From assembly GCA_023974075.1 (NCBI GenBank), contig CM043792.1, positions 14,117,456 through 14,181,455 of the forward strand: 64,000 nucleotides of DNA, read 5' to 3'. This document shows positions 10,236 through 21,043 of this stretch, piece after piece. The notes beneath the pieces were generated by a model. The model was not told the DNA's origin. It saw nothing but the letters and a program-made list of their open reading frames with translations, and ran no database searches. The DNA comes from Chaenocephalus aceratus. Lineage: Eukaryota > Chordata > Actinopteri > Perciformes > Channichthyidae. A program made the translations under genes and the position numbers. How positions within the stretch are numbered: position 1 is the stretch's first letter; each line of letters opens with the position of its first letter.

Positions 10236-13200
10236 TTTGATAATAGATGTGGAGATAAATCACACGCTGACAGGATAACAGAGGACAAATCTCCCATACT
10301 CTAACACCATGTGGAGCACTAACAAGATGCTGCAGGAGGTTTCTCACAACAACTTTTTTTACACAGGAGACCATGGATTGGATTTTTCCACTGCTTTCTA
10401 AATCCATGAGTGTAAACTAGAGACAGAGGCTGCTGGCATCTTGGATAAGCGCTAATACGAAGCAGGCAGGGATCTTTCCTGCCTTTTTTAATAGAACCCT
10501 GGTTATATCGCTGGAAACCTACAACTCTGCGGTGGCAGTTTTGTATTGTTCGGTGTCCAATTAATAACTTCACTGTGAAGGGTTTCAGTGTGCATTGATT
10601 CTCTGTTATTAAACTCCCAATGCAACCCACTAGGTCACTCGGTGCTCGCCTGCAGACTGTTAAACAGGACCCCCACCCCCTCACCACCAGCCCTCCTAAT
10701 TTAGGCTGTTTGCTATCAATATTGATTACTTCTTGATATTCCCTTCAGCTGGTCAGTCTGTGAGAGTCTCCACTGTAAGTCGTTGCTCACCCATGTGTCA
10801 ATTACTGTAGAAGGGGAGAGCACCACTCTGTCTTAATGAAAGCAGATGGACTGAGGAGACGAACAGTTTGCTTCTGTTGCAGATATAAAGAGCTGTGTCG
10901 AGGAAGTGAGAAGGAGGCCTCTTGTGGAAAATCTCTCATGCCTTTGCTGCAAATAAAACTGAAATGTAGTGTGATTACGGTGTGGAAGAGAGTTCCTCTG
11001 ATTTAAAATGAAAACATCAGGACTGAAGGTGTAGAAGCCTGTAGAGTTGAATGAAAATGACTTGTATACTATTAAACTTGTGGACTAATAATAGTCTCTG
11101 ACATATATTATATTTACACATTTATTTAGTGTTAAAGGCATTTATTGCAAACAGTTGATGAATGTGTTCTATTACTACGTTGAATAGAAAGAGAGGAAAC
11201 AGGAAATAAAGGAAAGGTTTAAGCTGTTCTAGTGAATGGAGATTATAAGATTTTAAAATAATATAACCTTATTTCAGTCATGTTTATGCCCACATTAGTT
11301 TTTGTACTATCTGGAGATTATATGTTTCAGGTTTTGCTTAATGTTAATCAGTTGGAAACTTGACTTTCATTGTGCAGAGTTTGATAGAAGAAGCAGAAGA
11401 ATTGGAAAATACAACTTAAATCTGAGTTTGACTTTTTCACAAACCAGCATGATTTTATAAACTGTAACCTAAAAAATATTTCTTTGTACGATAATCCAAT
11501 TTGGCTGGTTTAAAAGATCTGATAATATCACTTGCGCCAATTTAAAAAAAATTTGATTATACTGTATATGTAAAATCTTCAGACAGTAATAATTTTTTTT
11601 TTTAAATAGTTAAATGTATGGAACACATCTAGGATTTGCAGTAACACATTGTGTGTTGTTATGAAGCTCTCTGTGTTCTTGACACCCACAGAACGCTAAA
11701 TAAAGCCTTTATTATCAAAGCTACATGCTGTGTATCTTCCTAAACTCAAGACAGACTGTCTCCAACACTTTATGCCATGCCAGAAAAGCTAAAGAATCAT
11801 TCTGAATGACAGGAGGTGGCAGTAGCTCAGTTATGGCACATATGACACTGGTGTGTGAAGCTCATAGCGGCCAGAAGCATCGCAGCTTGAAGCTAAACTC
11901 AGATTTATGAGCTGAAGCTACTAAATTCAATATAAAAATACAGTAGACAGCTGCTAGGAATGGAATAACATGTATCTAAATCCCCTACAGTATTTATGTG
12001 AGCAAGCTAAAGGCAAGGATATGCATTCCCAAGAAATAGCACCAATTTCCCTGTACAGTATATGATTACATTTCAATTATCTATCGCACATCAGCATAGG
12101 TTCTGAAAACATTTTTTATAGATGCACAGCTCAGGAATGAAACACAGCCTTATTTGACATCAAGACCTTGAAGTATGTGCAATCATGACTCCTGGAAGCA
12201 GCTATTAGTACAATTTAGTCTGATTAGCTATTAACACATGTCAATGGAGATGATTGCTAAGACGCACATTTCCTCACCACCTGCTGCATTTGATTATCAC
12301 CGTCAGAAAGGAGGAAACGCCAACCTGAACTTCAGAAATCAGGACCTTATTTTGAAAACTTTTCAGGTATACAGGTATAGTATGTGTGACAACTCATTTA
12401 AGCAGAGAGACATTTGTCCAACGATTTTCCTTATTTAAATGGAAATGTTCAGTTTTTCTATGAAGGAGCATTTCTAAATTGGTTGTGGATGCTTGTTTGT
12501 TTTAGTTATTGGAGACTTGTTTAACGCATAATGAGGCCTTTTTCAACATCCAATCTTTTTGCAGCAGCTGAGTGACGGAGCGCCATGGGTGGAAAACATT
12601 GATTAACAGGGAGGAGTTGCATTCAAAATAAAAAGTATGAGGATGACTAATGAAGAGACATGAATGATTTGTTTGATTAGAAACCCAGCGCCCCATATTA
12701 TCAGAGACGATCATGATCAGAAAGATGAATTTGTTGACAGAAGTAGAGGACCTCGAGTCCAAGATGAAAAAAGGAAGAAAATAAGCAGTGTACAGAAAAT
12801 TACACCTTAAAAGCACCATTGTTCTGTCTGTGATGTACAGGGAAAGAAGACATAAGAGGGATGTTTTTGATGGTAATATTAGATATACGTATAAGAGCTC
12901 TCCATTCTCATCGATGACAGATATTGGCATTTCAACAAACCTTCCAGTATGTATACAGTATATCAGCCTCTTACCTATTCCATTACGTTGCACTCATGGC
13001 TTCTGTCAAGAACGCCCTTTTGGGATTTGATGGCTTTTATACGATACTTAGCATCACATTTATGCCTGCTGAAAGCCTCTCAACAAAGCAGTAATCACAG
13101 CAAAGGTTCCCACAGCAGCCTCCAGGTTACAATGAGGTATAAGACATGAGCCACTATAGACATCATTAGTAAAAGATCCAATATAAGAAATATTGGATAG

Positions 13201-13335
13201 GTAAAATGGGTTTACAACACAGGAGCAGACACAGAAATCGATGGCAATGACATGGCAATTAACTTGGCCATTTTAAAATTGATATAATAATCTTGTGAAA
13301 GATTAGTGCTTGCAATATGTAATGCTTTAACAGTC
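10236..13335. other. Unique intergenic DNA, no gene seen
   Basis: AT-rich DNA without recognisable transposon ends or convincing coding frames. Open frames of 122 codons (10687-10319, minus) and 163 codons (12993-12502, minus) have no motif, no splice context and a biased composition; I treat them as chance. Confidence 0.45.
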
Positions 13336-13496
13336 ATAGTTCTCATTCATAACACTCCTTTCGATGTCTCTCTATGGGGATGCGCCTCAACGCGTATGCA
13401 AACAGAAGCATCAATCTCATTACACCAATCCTGATTGGCTGGTGATCTTGACGTCAATGTCAAGGAATCCACCCACCCTTTAAGTAGCTTGCGCTA
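13336..13496 (+). repeat. DIRS A left inverted terminal repeat
   Basis: The part from about 13362 to 13494 is the reverse complement of 16283-16417 with few differences (for example the GATTGGCTGGTGATCTTGAC block). The outermost bases, starting ATAGTTCTCATTCATAAC, are unique to the left end and recur inverted in the internal complementary region. Confidence 0.85.
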
Positions 13497-14142
13497 CTTC
13501 TCGGGCATTCTGTATTCACAGGCCCGGGGAGAGTCGGCCCATATTCTGGAGCAAGAGATTTTCTCGCTACTAGAAAAGAAGGCTAGAATACCCGCTGAAC
13601 AGAGTCAGAGCGGCTTTTATTCCAAGTATTTCCTCGTTCCCAAACGGGGAGGGAACGGAATTCGGCCTATACTAGATTTGAGAGCTCTGAACAAATATCT
13701 CAAAAGATACAAATTCAGAATGCTCACTCACACATCTCTGTTGCGTCTCGTGCGCCAAAACGACTGGTTCACATCAGTCGACCTGAAAGATGCGTATTTC
13801 CACATCCCAGTATATTACCCACACAGGAAATATCTGAGGTTCGCCTTTCAGGGTGTCTGTTACGAGTACAGAGTACTTCCCTTCAGTCTGTTTCTCAGCC
13901 CGCGAGTGTTTGTACGGTGTACGGAAGCCGCGATAGCCCCGTTAAGACAACAGGGTATTCGCCTGGAAACTTATCTGGACGATTGGGTCATTCTCGCACA
14001 GTCGGAGCAAGAGGCTATTACGCAGACGAATGTCCTCGTAAAACACCTGCTCGACCTGGGTTTTCGTAATAAACACAGAAAAGAATGTTGTCCCCAGCCC
14101 AGACTGTACTCTTCCCCGCGCGTCATGGCGCGCGGAGAGTGA
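13497..14142 (+). pseudogene. DIRS A reverse transcriptase, truncated at both ends
   Basis: The open frame, running on from the terminal repeat, encodes SQSGFYSKYFLVPKR, then LDLRALNKYL, DWFTSVDLKDAYFHI (first catalytic Asp) and ETYLDDWVILA (YxDD active site). This is a DIRS-type reverse transcriptase lacking its N-terminus. After about 14090 the sequence jumps into the region before RNase H in another frame, so the thumb is mostly deleted, and the frame stops at 14140-14142. It would have copied element RNA into DNA. Confidence 0.85.
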
Positions 14143-15020
14143 TGGTTACTATGAAATGCGTAATGGCACTGCACCACTGGCTACACCCGACTTTTCTAGT
14201 ACGGGGCGTGCCTATGGGTGCTGTCCTATCGCGGAAGGTGGTCACCACAGACGCATGTCTGACGGGCTGGGGGGGTATATACGAAGGTCGACCTGTGAGG
14301 GGTCTCTGGAGCAGAGACCTCCAACGGTCACACGTAAATTATCTGGAGCTTTTAGCGGTGTTCCTCACCCTGAAATGCTTTCTGCCTTTTCTCAGAGGAC
14401 ATCATGTCCTCGTGAGGACAGACAACACGACCACAATATCGTATATAAACCGCCAAGGGGGTTTGCGTTCTCTCCAGTTACACATGCTGGCACGCAAACT
14501 GATCTTATGGAGCTGCGGACTTCTCCTCTCTCTGAGAGTGACGCACGTACCGGGAGTGATGAACCTCGGGGCGGATCTGCTGTCCAGAGGTGCACCACTA
14601 TATGCAGACTGGACTCTACATCAAATGATTGTGAGTCAGCTGTGGGTGCGTTACGGCCGGGCCGTGGTGGATCTGTTCGCATCAAAAGAAAATGCTCAAT
14701 GTCAGCTGTTCTTTTCAATGCGCGATTTAAACGCACCATTAGGCGTGAACGCGCTCGCGCACGTTTGGCCTCCGGTCCTTCTGTACGCGTTACCACCCCT
14801 GGCTCTGATACCCCCAACTCTGGCCAGAGTGAGAGAACAACGCCACACACTTATCCTGATAGCTCCGCACTGGCCTGCAATGTACTGGCTGGCGGAGATA
14901 TATCAGCTGCTGTGCGGGCAGCCATGGCAGCTCCCGCTACGCAGGGACATACTGTCTCAGGCGGGGGGGCGATCTTTCACCCACACCCAGAGCGCGGGGC
15001 ACTATGGGCCTGGCCTGTGA
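14085..15020 (+). pseudogene. DIRS A RNase H domain
   Basis: A 311-codon open frame follows the reverse transcriptase in a different frame. The RNase H motifs are in order: TTDACLTGWGG (Asp), NYLELLAVFLTL (Glu), VRTDNTTTISYINRQGG (Asp) and HVPGVMNLGADLLSRG. The domain looks whole, but it is detached from reverse transcriptase by a deletion and frameshift. It would degrade RNA in the RNA/DNA hybrid. Confidence 0.8.
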
Positions 15021-16063
15021 ATGGTACAATCTGAATACAGTGGGGCTCCCTCAGAAGGTGATAAACACTATTCAGAGTGCGAGAGCTTCCTCCACCAGGT
15101 GTCTCTATGACTGTACGTGGAGGGTGTTTGAGGAGTGGTGCCTTCAAAAAGGACACATCTCTTTTCAATGTCCTGTCGGGGTGATTTTATCATTCCTACA
15201 GGACTTGATCGAAAAACACAGAGCTTTCTCCACGATCAAAGTGTACCTGGCTGCTATTGCTGCATGCCATGTGGGCTTTGAGGGAAAGACGGCTAGCCAA
15301 CATCCTTTGGTCTGCCGTTTTATGAAAGGGGCTCGCAGGCTCCTCCCTGTTTCCAGGTCACTGGTGCCCTTATGGGACTTGGCAGTGGTTTTAGATGGGC
15401 TCACTCGACCTCCATTTGAACCCCTGGAAGAAGCTGACATGAAACTCCTGTCACTGAAGACAGTGCTGTTACTGGCTCTGGCATCTGCCAAGCGAGTCAG
15501 TGACATTCATGCGCTCTCTGTACAGTACATCCTGCATGCGCTCAGTTTGCCCCGGAGCAAACAAGAGTGTTGCTGAAGCCCAACCCTGCCTTTATACCTA
15601 AGGTGGTTGGCTCATGTACCCCCATTGACATTGTGGCATTTCCTCCGCCGCTGTGTTCCTCTGAGGAACAGCGGCCAAATTTGCTGTGTCCAGTTCGTGC
15701 TTTACGCACCTATATGGACCGGTCAAAAGAGTTTCGTTGTAATGACCAACTCTTTATATCCTGGGCTAACCCTCAGAAGGGCAAGCCCGTTACCAGGCAA
15801 CAGCTCTCCCACTGGATTGTGGAAGCGATTGCTCTGGCTTATACGAGTCAGGGTTTGCAGGCACCAACGGGCCTGCATGCTCATTCTACTCGTGGACTGG
15901 CTACATCCTGGGCTTTGTTCAAGGGTGTTTCCAAGACATTTGTGCAGCAGCGAGCTGGTCCTCGCCGCTCACTTTTGTCCGCTTTTACAGGCTAGATATC
16001 TCTGCTCCAAGTGTGGCCCGCGCAGTGCTGGGCCCCGTGTTGAGACAGAGTTCTACCTGTTAA
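15004..16063 (+). pseudogene. DIRS A tyrosine recombinase, two frameshifts
   Basis: The N-terminal core-binding part reads LPQKVINTIQSARASST onwards. The catalytic part has the first Arg in LALASAKRVSDIHALS (about 15480), HSTRG (H-x-x-R, about 15882) and the nucleophile Tyr in VRFYRLDIS (about 15985). Reading needs frame changes near 15540 and 15930; the frame of the last part ends at TAA 16061-16063. This enzyme inserts the circular DIRS DNA in place of an integrase. It overlaps the RNase H frame by 17 bp. Confidence 0.85.
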
Positions 16064-16124
16064 GTTCTGGTTGTTTTGGTGATTTTCGAGATAAGCATGT
16101 CTAGCAATACGGGAGTTTCAATAT

Positions 16125-16222
16125 CCCATAGTGAGACATCGAACGGAGTGTTATGAATGAGAACTATAGGTTACTTACGTAACCCCAGTACTCAGAGTAA
16201 CATGAAGTGAGATGTCTCACCA
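16125..16222 (+). repeat. DIRS A internal complementary region
   Basis: The first half (GAGACATCGAACGGAGTG, then TTATGAATGAGAACTA) is the complement of the extreme left end of the element. The second half (AGGTTACTTACGTAACCCC, then GAAGTGAGATGTCTCAC) is the complement of the extreme right end. The joined copy of both outer ends is the template DIRS elements use to restore their termini. Confidence 0.85.
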
Positions 16223-16282
16223 GACGGCCCTTCTTGCTATGGTGAAGCGAGAAGAGGTGCTTATTTTGAATGACGCTGCGTC

Positions 16283-16466
16283 GTAGCGCAAGCTACTTAA
16301 AGGGTGGGTGGATTCCCTGACGTTGACGTCAAGATCACCAGCCAATCAGGATTGGCGTAATGAGATTGATGCTTCTGTTTGCATACGCGTTGAGGCGCAT
16401 ACCATAGTGAGACATCTCACTTCATGTTACTCTGAGAACTGGGGTTACGTAAGTAACCTATAGTTC
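16283..16466 (+). repeat. DIRS A right inverted terminal repeat
   Basis: 16283-16417 pairs with the left repeat; 16418-16466 (TCACTTCATGTTACTCTGAG to TATAGTTC) is the right-specific extension, matched only in the internal complementary region. Confidence 0.85.
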
Positions 16467-16721
16467 ACACATGAAGAGGCCATTAAGACTTTAGGCCACA
16501 ATTTAAAAAAGGACAATGTGTACTCGTCACCAGAAGCCAAGCGAGATTGGATAGGTGTTACAAAAGAAAATATATAAACTTTGAACAGAGTTTTGAGTGA
16601 GTTACAGCTCATAGTGTTTCTGTCAGGCTGCCTTTTTTTTTTGTTTGAGTGCTAAAAATTCACTGCCAACTTGACACAGTTAGAGCCTACCTGGTGAACA
16701 AAGTGGTGCATTTAGCAGATA

Positions 16722-18307
16722 CAGTTGAGGCCACAATTATTAGCCCCCCAGGAGTTATGGAACATTTTCCTAAAATCCTTCCCAAAGTTTCCAGCATTGA
16801 TAAAACTTGATATAATCAAACATTCACCAGTGCTATTTAGTAGCTTTTGGTACATTTTGGAAAATAAAATAAGTTTTTAGGCTTGCTTTATATCAAATAA
16901 AGTGAAAAATGGGTTGGTCAAAAATATTAGCCCCATATGAATGTTTGCTTTCAAAACACACCAAATCAATCAATCAGCTTTCAAACCACACCTAATCAAC
17001 CAATCAGCTTTCAAGCCACACCTGAGCATTCAATCAACATAAAAGGACTCCAAGAAACAGGCACTTGAATACCTTATTGAGAGGGACTATATTACTACTC
17101 CTACTCTCCATGCCAAAGTCAAAGGAAATCAGTCTTGAGCTCAGAAAGAAGATAGTGGAGGCTCATGATAAGGGGGAAGGCTATACTGCTATGTCCAAGC
17201 GCTTCACAGTGTCTAGAACTGCTCTATGTTGCATCATTGTGAAGTACAAGGAGACAAATTCTGTAAGAAACAAACCTGGGCGTGGTCGAAAGCGCAAGAT
17301 TTCAAGAACTCTGGAGAGGAAAATAGTCAGAGATGTCAGCAAGAATCCCCGGACATCTGTCAAGATGATTGTTGCTGACCTGGCCTCTTCTGGAGTTGAT
17401 ATTTCAAGGAACACAGTTGTGAGGGCTCTTCATCGTGGTGGGCTTCAGGGCCATCGTCCCAAAAGAGTCCCTTTACTCAAAGAGCGGCAGAGCCAGACTG
17501 AGGTTTGCCCATGAACATTTGAAAGGTCAAGATGAGTTTTGGAAGTCTGTACTTTGGTCTGATGAGACTAAACTGGAACTGTTTGGGCACATGGATGTTG
17601 TTCATGTTTGGCGAAGAAAGGGAGAGGCCTTCAACCCTAAGAACACATCATGCTGTGGAGCTGTTTTGCAGCCTCAGGCACAGGGAGCCTTGTTCGGGTG
17701 CAAGGCATCATGAAAAAATTAAATTATGTTGACATTTTGAGGGATAATATGAAAAAATCTGCTCTTAGTCTTCGCTTAGGTTGTCGCTGGGTCTTCCAAC
17801 AAGACAATGACCCAAAGCACACATCAAAATTGGTCCAACAGTTCCTAAAGGACACTAAAACCAAGGTGCTGGAGTGGCCCGCACAGAGCCCAGATCTTAA
17901 TCGTATTGACAATCTGTGGCGGGTGCTCAAAGTGAATGTCCATACTCGGAAACCACGCAATTTGGACCAGCTGGAACAATTTGCAATGGAAGAATGGGCC
18001 AAAATCCCTCAAGAGACCTGTGCCAACCTAGTAAAGAACTACTCTAAGAGATTGTTGTCAGTTGTGGCTCAGAAAGGGTACACTATTGACTATTAATGCC
18101 CTGGGGGCTAATATTTTTGACCAACCCATTTTTCACTATATTTGATATAAAGCAAGCCTAAAAACTTGTTTTATGTTCCAAAATGTACCAAAAGCGACTA
18201 AATAGCACTGGTGAATGTTTGATTATATCAACTTTTATCAATGCTGGAAACATTGGGAAGAATTTTTGGAAAATGTTCCATAACTCTAATAATTGTGGCC
18301 TCAACTG
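16722..18307 (+). mobile_element. Tc1-like transposon (1.59 kb)
   Basis: Flanked by TA at 16720-16721 and 18308-18309. Long inverted repeats of about 210 bp (16722-16935 and 18097-18307) start CAGTTGAGGCCACAATTATT. A single-exon transposase gene lies between them. The arms differ by scattered substitutions and a small indel, so the copy is not recent. Confidence 0.95.
17110..18096 (+). pseudogene. Tc1 transposase, broken
   Basis: The start is MPKSKEISLELRKKIVEAH, a paired-like helix-turn-helix, followed by the GRGRKRK linker. The catalytic domain has VLWSDETKLELFG (first Asp), WVFQQDNDPKHTS (second Asp) and PAQSPDLNRIDNLW, where the usual third acidic residue is Asp instead of Glu. A frame change lies near 17478, and a small deletion with another frame change near 17645-17655 removes the glycine-rich stretch before MLWSCFAASGTG. 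It therefore cannot encode an active enzyme. Confidence 0.9.
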
Positions 18308-19112
18308 TACATAGCTACTGTAGATGTTCACAAAAAGGGGGTTGGCAGAGACTTAAGACAGAGATAGAAATAAAGTATAATGAAAACTGAACAGAAACAC
18401 TACCCAAAATTAATAATGAATAAGCACATGTTTCCAAATAGGTTTCAAAATGAACTTAAAAGTTAAAATTGTAAATAATCGCCTGAATTGTCAAATGTGT
18501 GAAATGTCCAAAAAAACAGGTATTGCAGGTTTATCCTAGGCGTTAGATCAAAGTCATTGCCCTATTCATGATTGATTTTTAGTCACCTTTTCACTGGCTT
18601 TGTCTTACTGATTGAAGACATATATTTTACTTTCAAACTGCATAGATTATCAACAGTGAAATTCACTTGCATAAAAATGTATGTTGAGGATAAGTGGATT
18701 GATAATTGGCTCTTTACTTTGAATTTCAGCATGATGAACAGAACTGCAGATTGTTGAAAAAAAACTGTGTACACAAATTCTCATTTTGACACGAGCGATA
18801 GGTTCAAAGCCACAGACTCTGCCCAATCTGCATTATTTTTTGAAGCCATCAGCATATTGCGCAGGAGGCAAGCAGCTCTGTGGGGGGTGGAGGTGAGGAT
18901 GACGGCAGTGGACTCGTCTGAGAAGCAGACCGCTGGGCTATCGATCTACAGCACCACATCACTCCAGCTCCATTTACAGAACCAATCACATCCCCTGCTG
19001 ATTGATGTGCGGATAATTTAGCTGTCACTAGGGTTTTCATGTTTCTCCTGTAGCTTGATCCAGACTTTAGCAATTGTATTGTATTTTACTTTAACGCCAT
19101 TAACAACAAAGG

Positions 19113-19290
19113 CAAGGCAAGTTTATTTATATAGCACTTTTCAACACAAGGCAATTCAAAGTGCTTTACAAAAAATGAAAGACATCAAGAAAATGGCATT
19201 TAAAATCAGTCATTAAAAAGAAAAGATAATAAAATAAACATTAAAAGAAAAAATACATGGATAAAAGTTACAGTGATAAAAGTTACAGTG
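19113..19290. repeat. Teleost dispersed repeat (GGCAAGGCAAGTTTATTTAT type), copy 1
   Basis: It starts GGCAAGGCAAGTTTATTTAT and continues with ATAGCAC and CAATTCAAAGTGCTTTACA, then an A-rich tail region with AAAATGAAAGACAT and AAAAGTTACAGTG blocks. The same blocks in the same order occur at 59925-60152. This opening is very common in fish genomes; its origin (SINE or LINE tail) is not clear from the sequence. Confidence 0.75.
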
Positions 19291-20869
19291 CAGACAAAGG
19301 ACATCCTGATTCCTGTGTATTTATGTCACACTGCTGTCAGGAAGACAGAAAGATGCTTTCTTCTGCGTGGGCCATGATAGACCACTACCCTGTCCGGGCT
19401 AATTAACCTCAGGGGCCCAGCTCCCTGCCGCCCTGCAGGGTCAGCCGGTGCAGCAGCTGCTTCATCCCGACATCGAGCAGCAAGGAGCTCTTTATTTGCT
19501 ATGACCTCACCAGTACAGTAGCTGAGGTCTTATTTCTCTGATTGTAGAATATGAAAAATTGACAGTGTTATAAAACTATATTCACAATATTCTTACTTGT
19601 GGCAAAAGTGTATCAAAAATAATGGTATGTCAAACTGAGCCATAACAGTATGAAATATAACATGAACTTATATTGTCACCAAATACTGAAAGTACTGGGA
19701 TGCCTTCCCGCTGATGCAAATAGCCTTGTATTGGAGGTGTAAATGACAACCTTCAGAACCAGCACCACATACAGTATGACATCTAGAATTACATTTGGAC
19801 CCTATTTTCCACTATTTGGACAACTATTTGTGTTACAGTTTTACATAATAGCACTGCAGTCGGCAGACACGAAACCGGCAGATATGTGACTATATCAGAG
19901 ATCTGAACCGTGTCAAAATTTGCCTTCCAAAAAGCCATGGACATGTTCAAGAATTGAATTGTCTTACAAAAATATGGACCCTACAAAGAAAAACATTTTC
20001 TTTATCTCTGACTTGATCCGGTCTTAGTTGGATCTCCAAATCTCTCAAAGTCTCGTTCTTAAATCTTATGATGTTTTGAAGAAATCCGCTAAATATTCAA
20101 CCTTTTTTTTCAAACTTTTCTGTACTCAACACAACAAACTCTTCAAGGCACTCTTTTTAACTTTCACTTGTGTTTCCACTGCTGTCCTGCAGCAAAGAGT
20201 CACCTTTCGCAAGATTTCAGAGACACAACAAGGAAAACACCAGACTAAGCGAAAGGTTAAAATAAATGTTTAATTTTTCTGCAGGGTATTTTCCATAATG
20301 TGTCAAGGATGTAACAAAAAGAAGTTAAACATCTGAGGCAGTGAAGTAGCAGTACACTGCAGAAATGCCCAGAGGGATTACAGTTTGTTTTGTGGCTTGT
20401 TTAAAACAGGACCAATACCAAAAATGGTTGCATCTGTAATAGTTGTATTGCAACACTCATTTATCTTTCATGAGTTACACAAGTTTACAGAAAATTGAAC
20501 AGATATTCATAAACAGTTATCTCACTTCGTGTTGTATAGTTACCCACTTTATATATGAACATATGTTTGATAGTATATACAAAAGTACAAATACTCCCAT
20601 TGTCCATTGAATGATGGAAATAATATACAATTTATAAATATATACAAACACACACATGCATATATGCACGCATATATATATATATTATTTTTTTTTCATT
20701 CTTGAATATACTATAATATACTTACTTCTTATTTGTTATATGTTTATTTTGAAATTGGAAATAACCCAGTACTGAGATATTCTTGGAAATTAAATGAGAA
20801 TTCATAAAACAGCTTGTGTTCGTACGGAAGAGGATTAGGGCCACATGAATTTTTTTTTGGGGAGAAAAA

Positions 20870-20990
20870 AGTCAGAATTCTGACTTTAATCTCAGATACT
20901 TCAAAAAAATATATCTTTTCTTTGGGAGAAAAAATGGACAATTCTGACTTTGATCTCAGAATTCTGACTTTAAAGTCAGAAATACTGGTA
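20870..20990. repeat. TCTGACTTTAATCTCAGA direct/inverted micro-repeat
   Basis: Several short copies of TTCTGACTTTRATCTCAGA plus inverted AAAGTCAGAAT segments, giving local dyad symmetry. Low-complexity repeat; no gene. Confidence 0.6.
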
Positions 20991-21043
20991 ACTGTAGAGA
21001 ACCAGCTTCAGTGAGAGACTTACACATTGCAGTATTGGCAACA

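Larger units (their letters stand above)
13336..16466 (+). mobile_element. DIRS-type retrotransposon, family A, gag-less copy
   Basis: It has the architecture specific to DIRS1-like elements: inverted terminal repeats at both ends, an internal complementary region before the right repeat, and reverse transcriptase, RNase H and tyrosine recombinase in order. No target duplication is visible, as expected for recombinase-mediated insertion. The left repeat (to about 13496) is joined directly to the middle of reverse transcriptase, so gag and the start of pol are missing. Several frameshifts make it inactive. The missing gag end of the same family is found at 61365-63116. Confidence 0.9.
18310..21043. 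other. Intergenic DNA with small repeats, no gene seen
   Basis: Mostly AT-rich unique DNA. It contains a dispersed repeat at 19113-19290, an alternating CA/TA microsatellite at about 20638-20690, and short direct and inverted copies of a TTCTGACTTT(A/G)ATCTCAGA motif at about 20875-20985. No convincing coding frames. Confidence 0.45.

Noticed and set aside
10319..10687. 122-codon minus-strand frame
   Set aside because: Cysteine- and basic-rich chance sequence without family resemblance.
12502..12993. 163-codon minus-strand frame
   Set aside because: No motif, no splice or start context, AT-rich chance composition.
14392..14850. Minus-strand 152-codon frame inside DIRS A
   Set aside because: Antisense shadow of the RNase H coding region.
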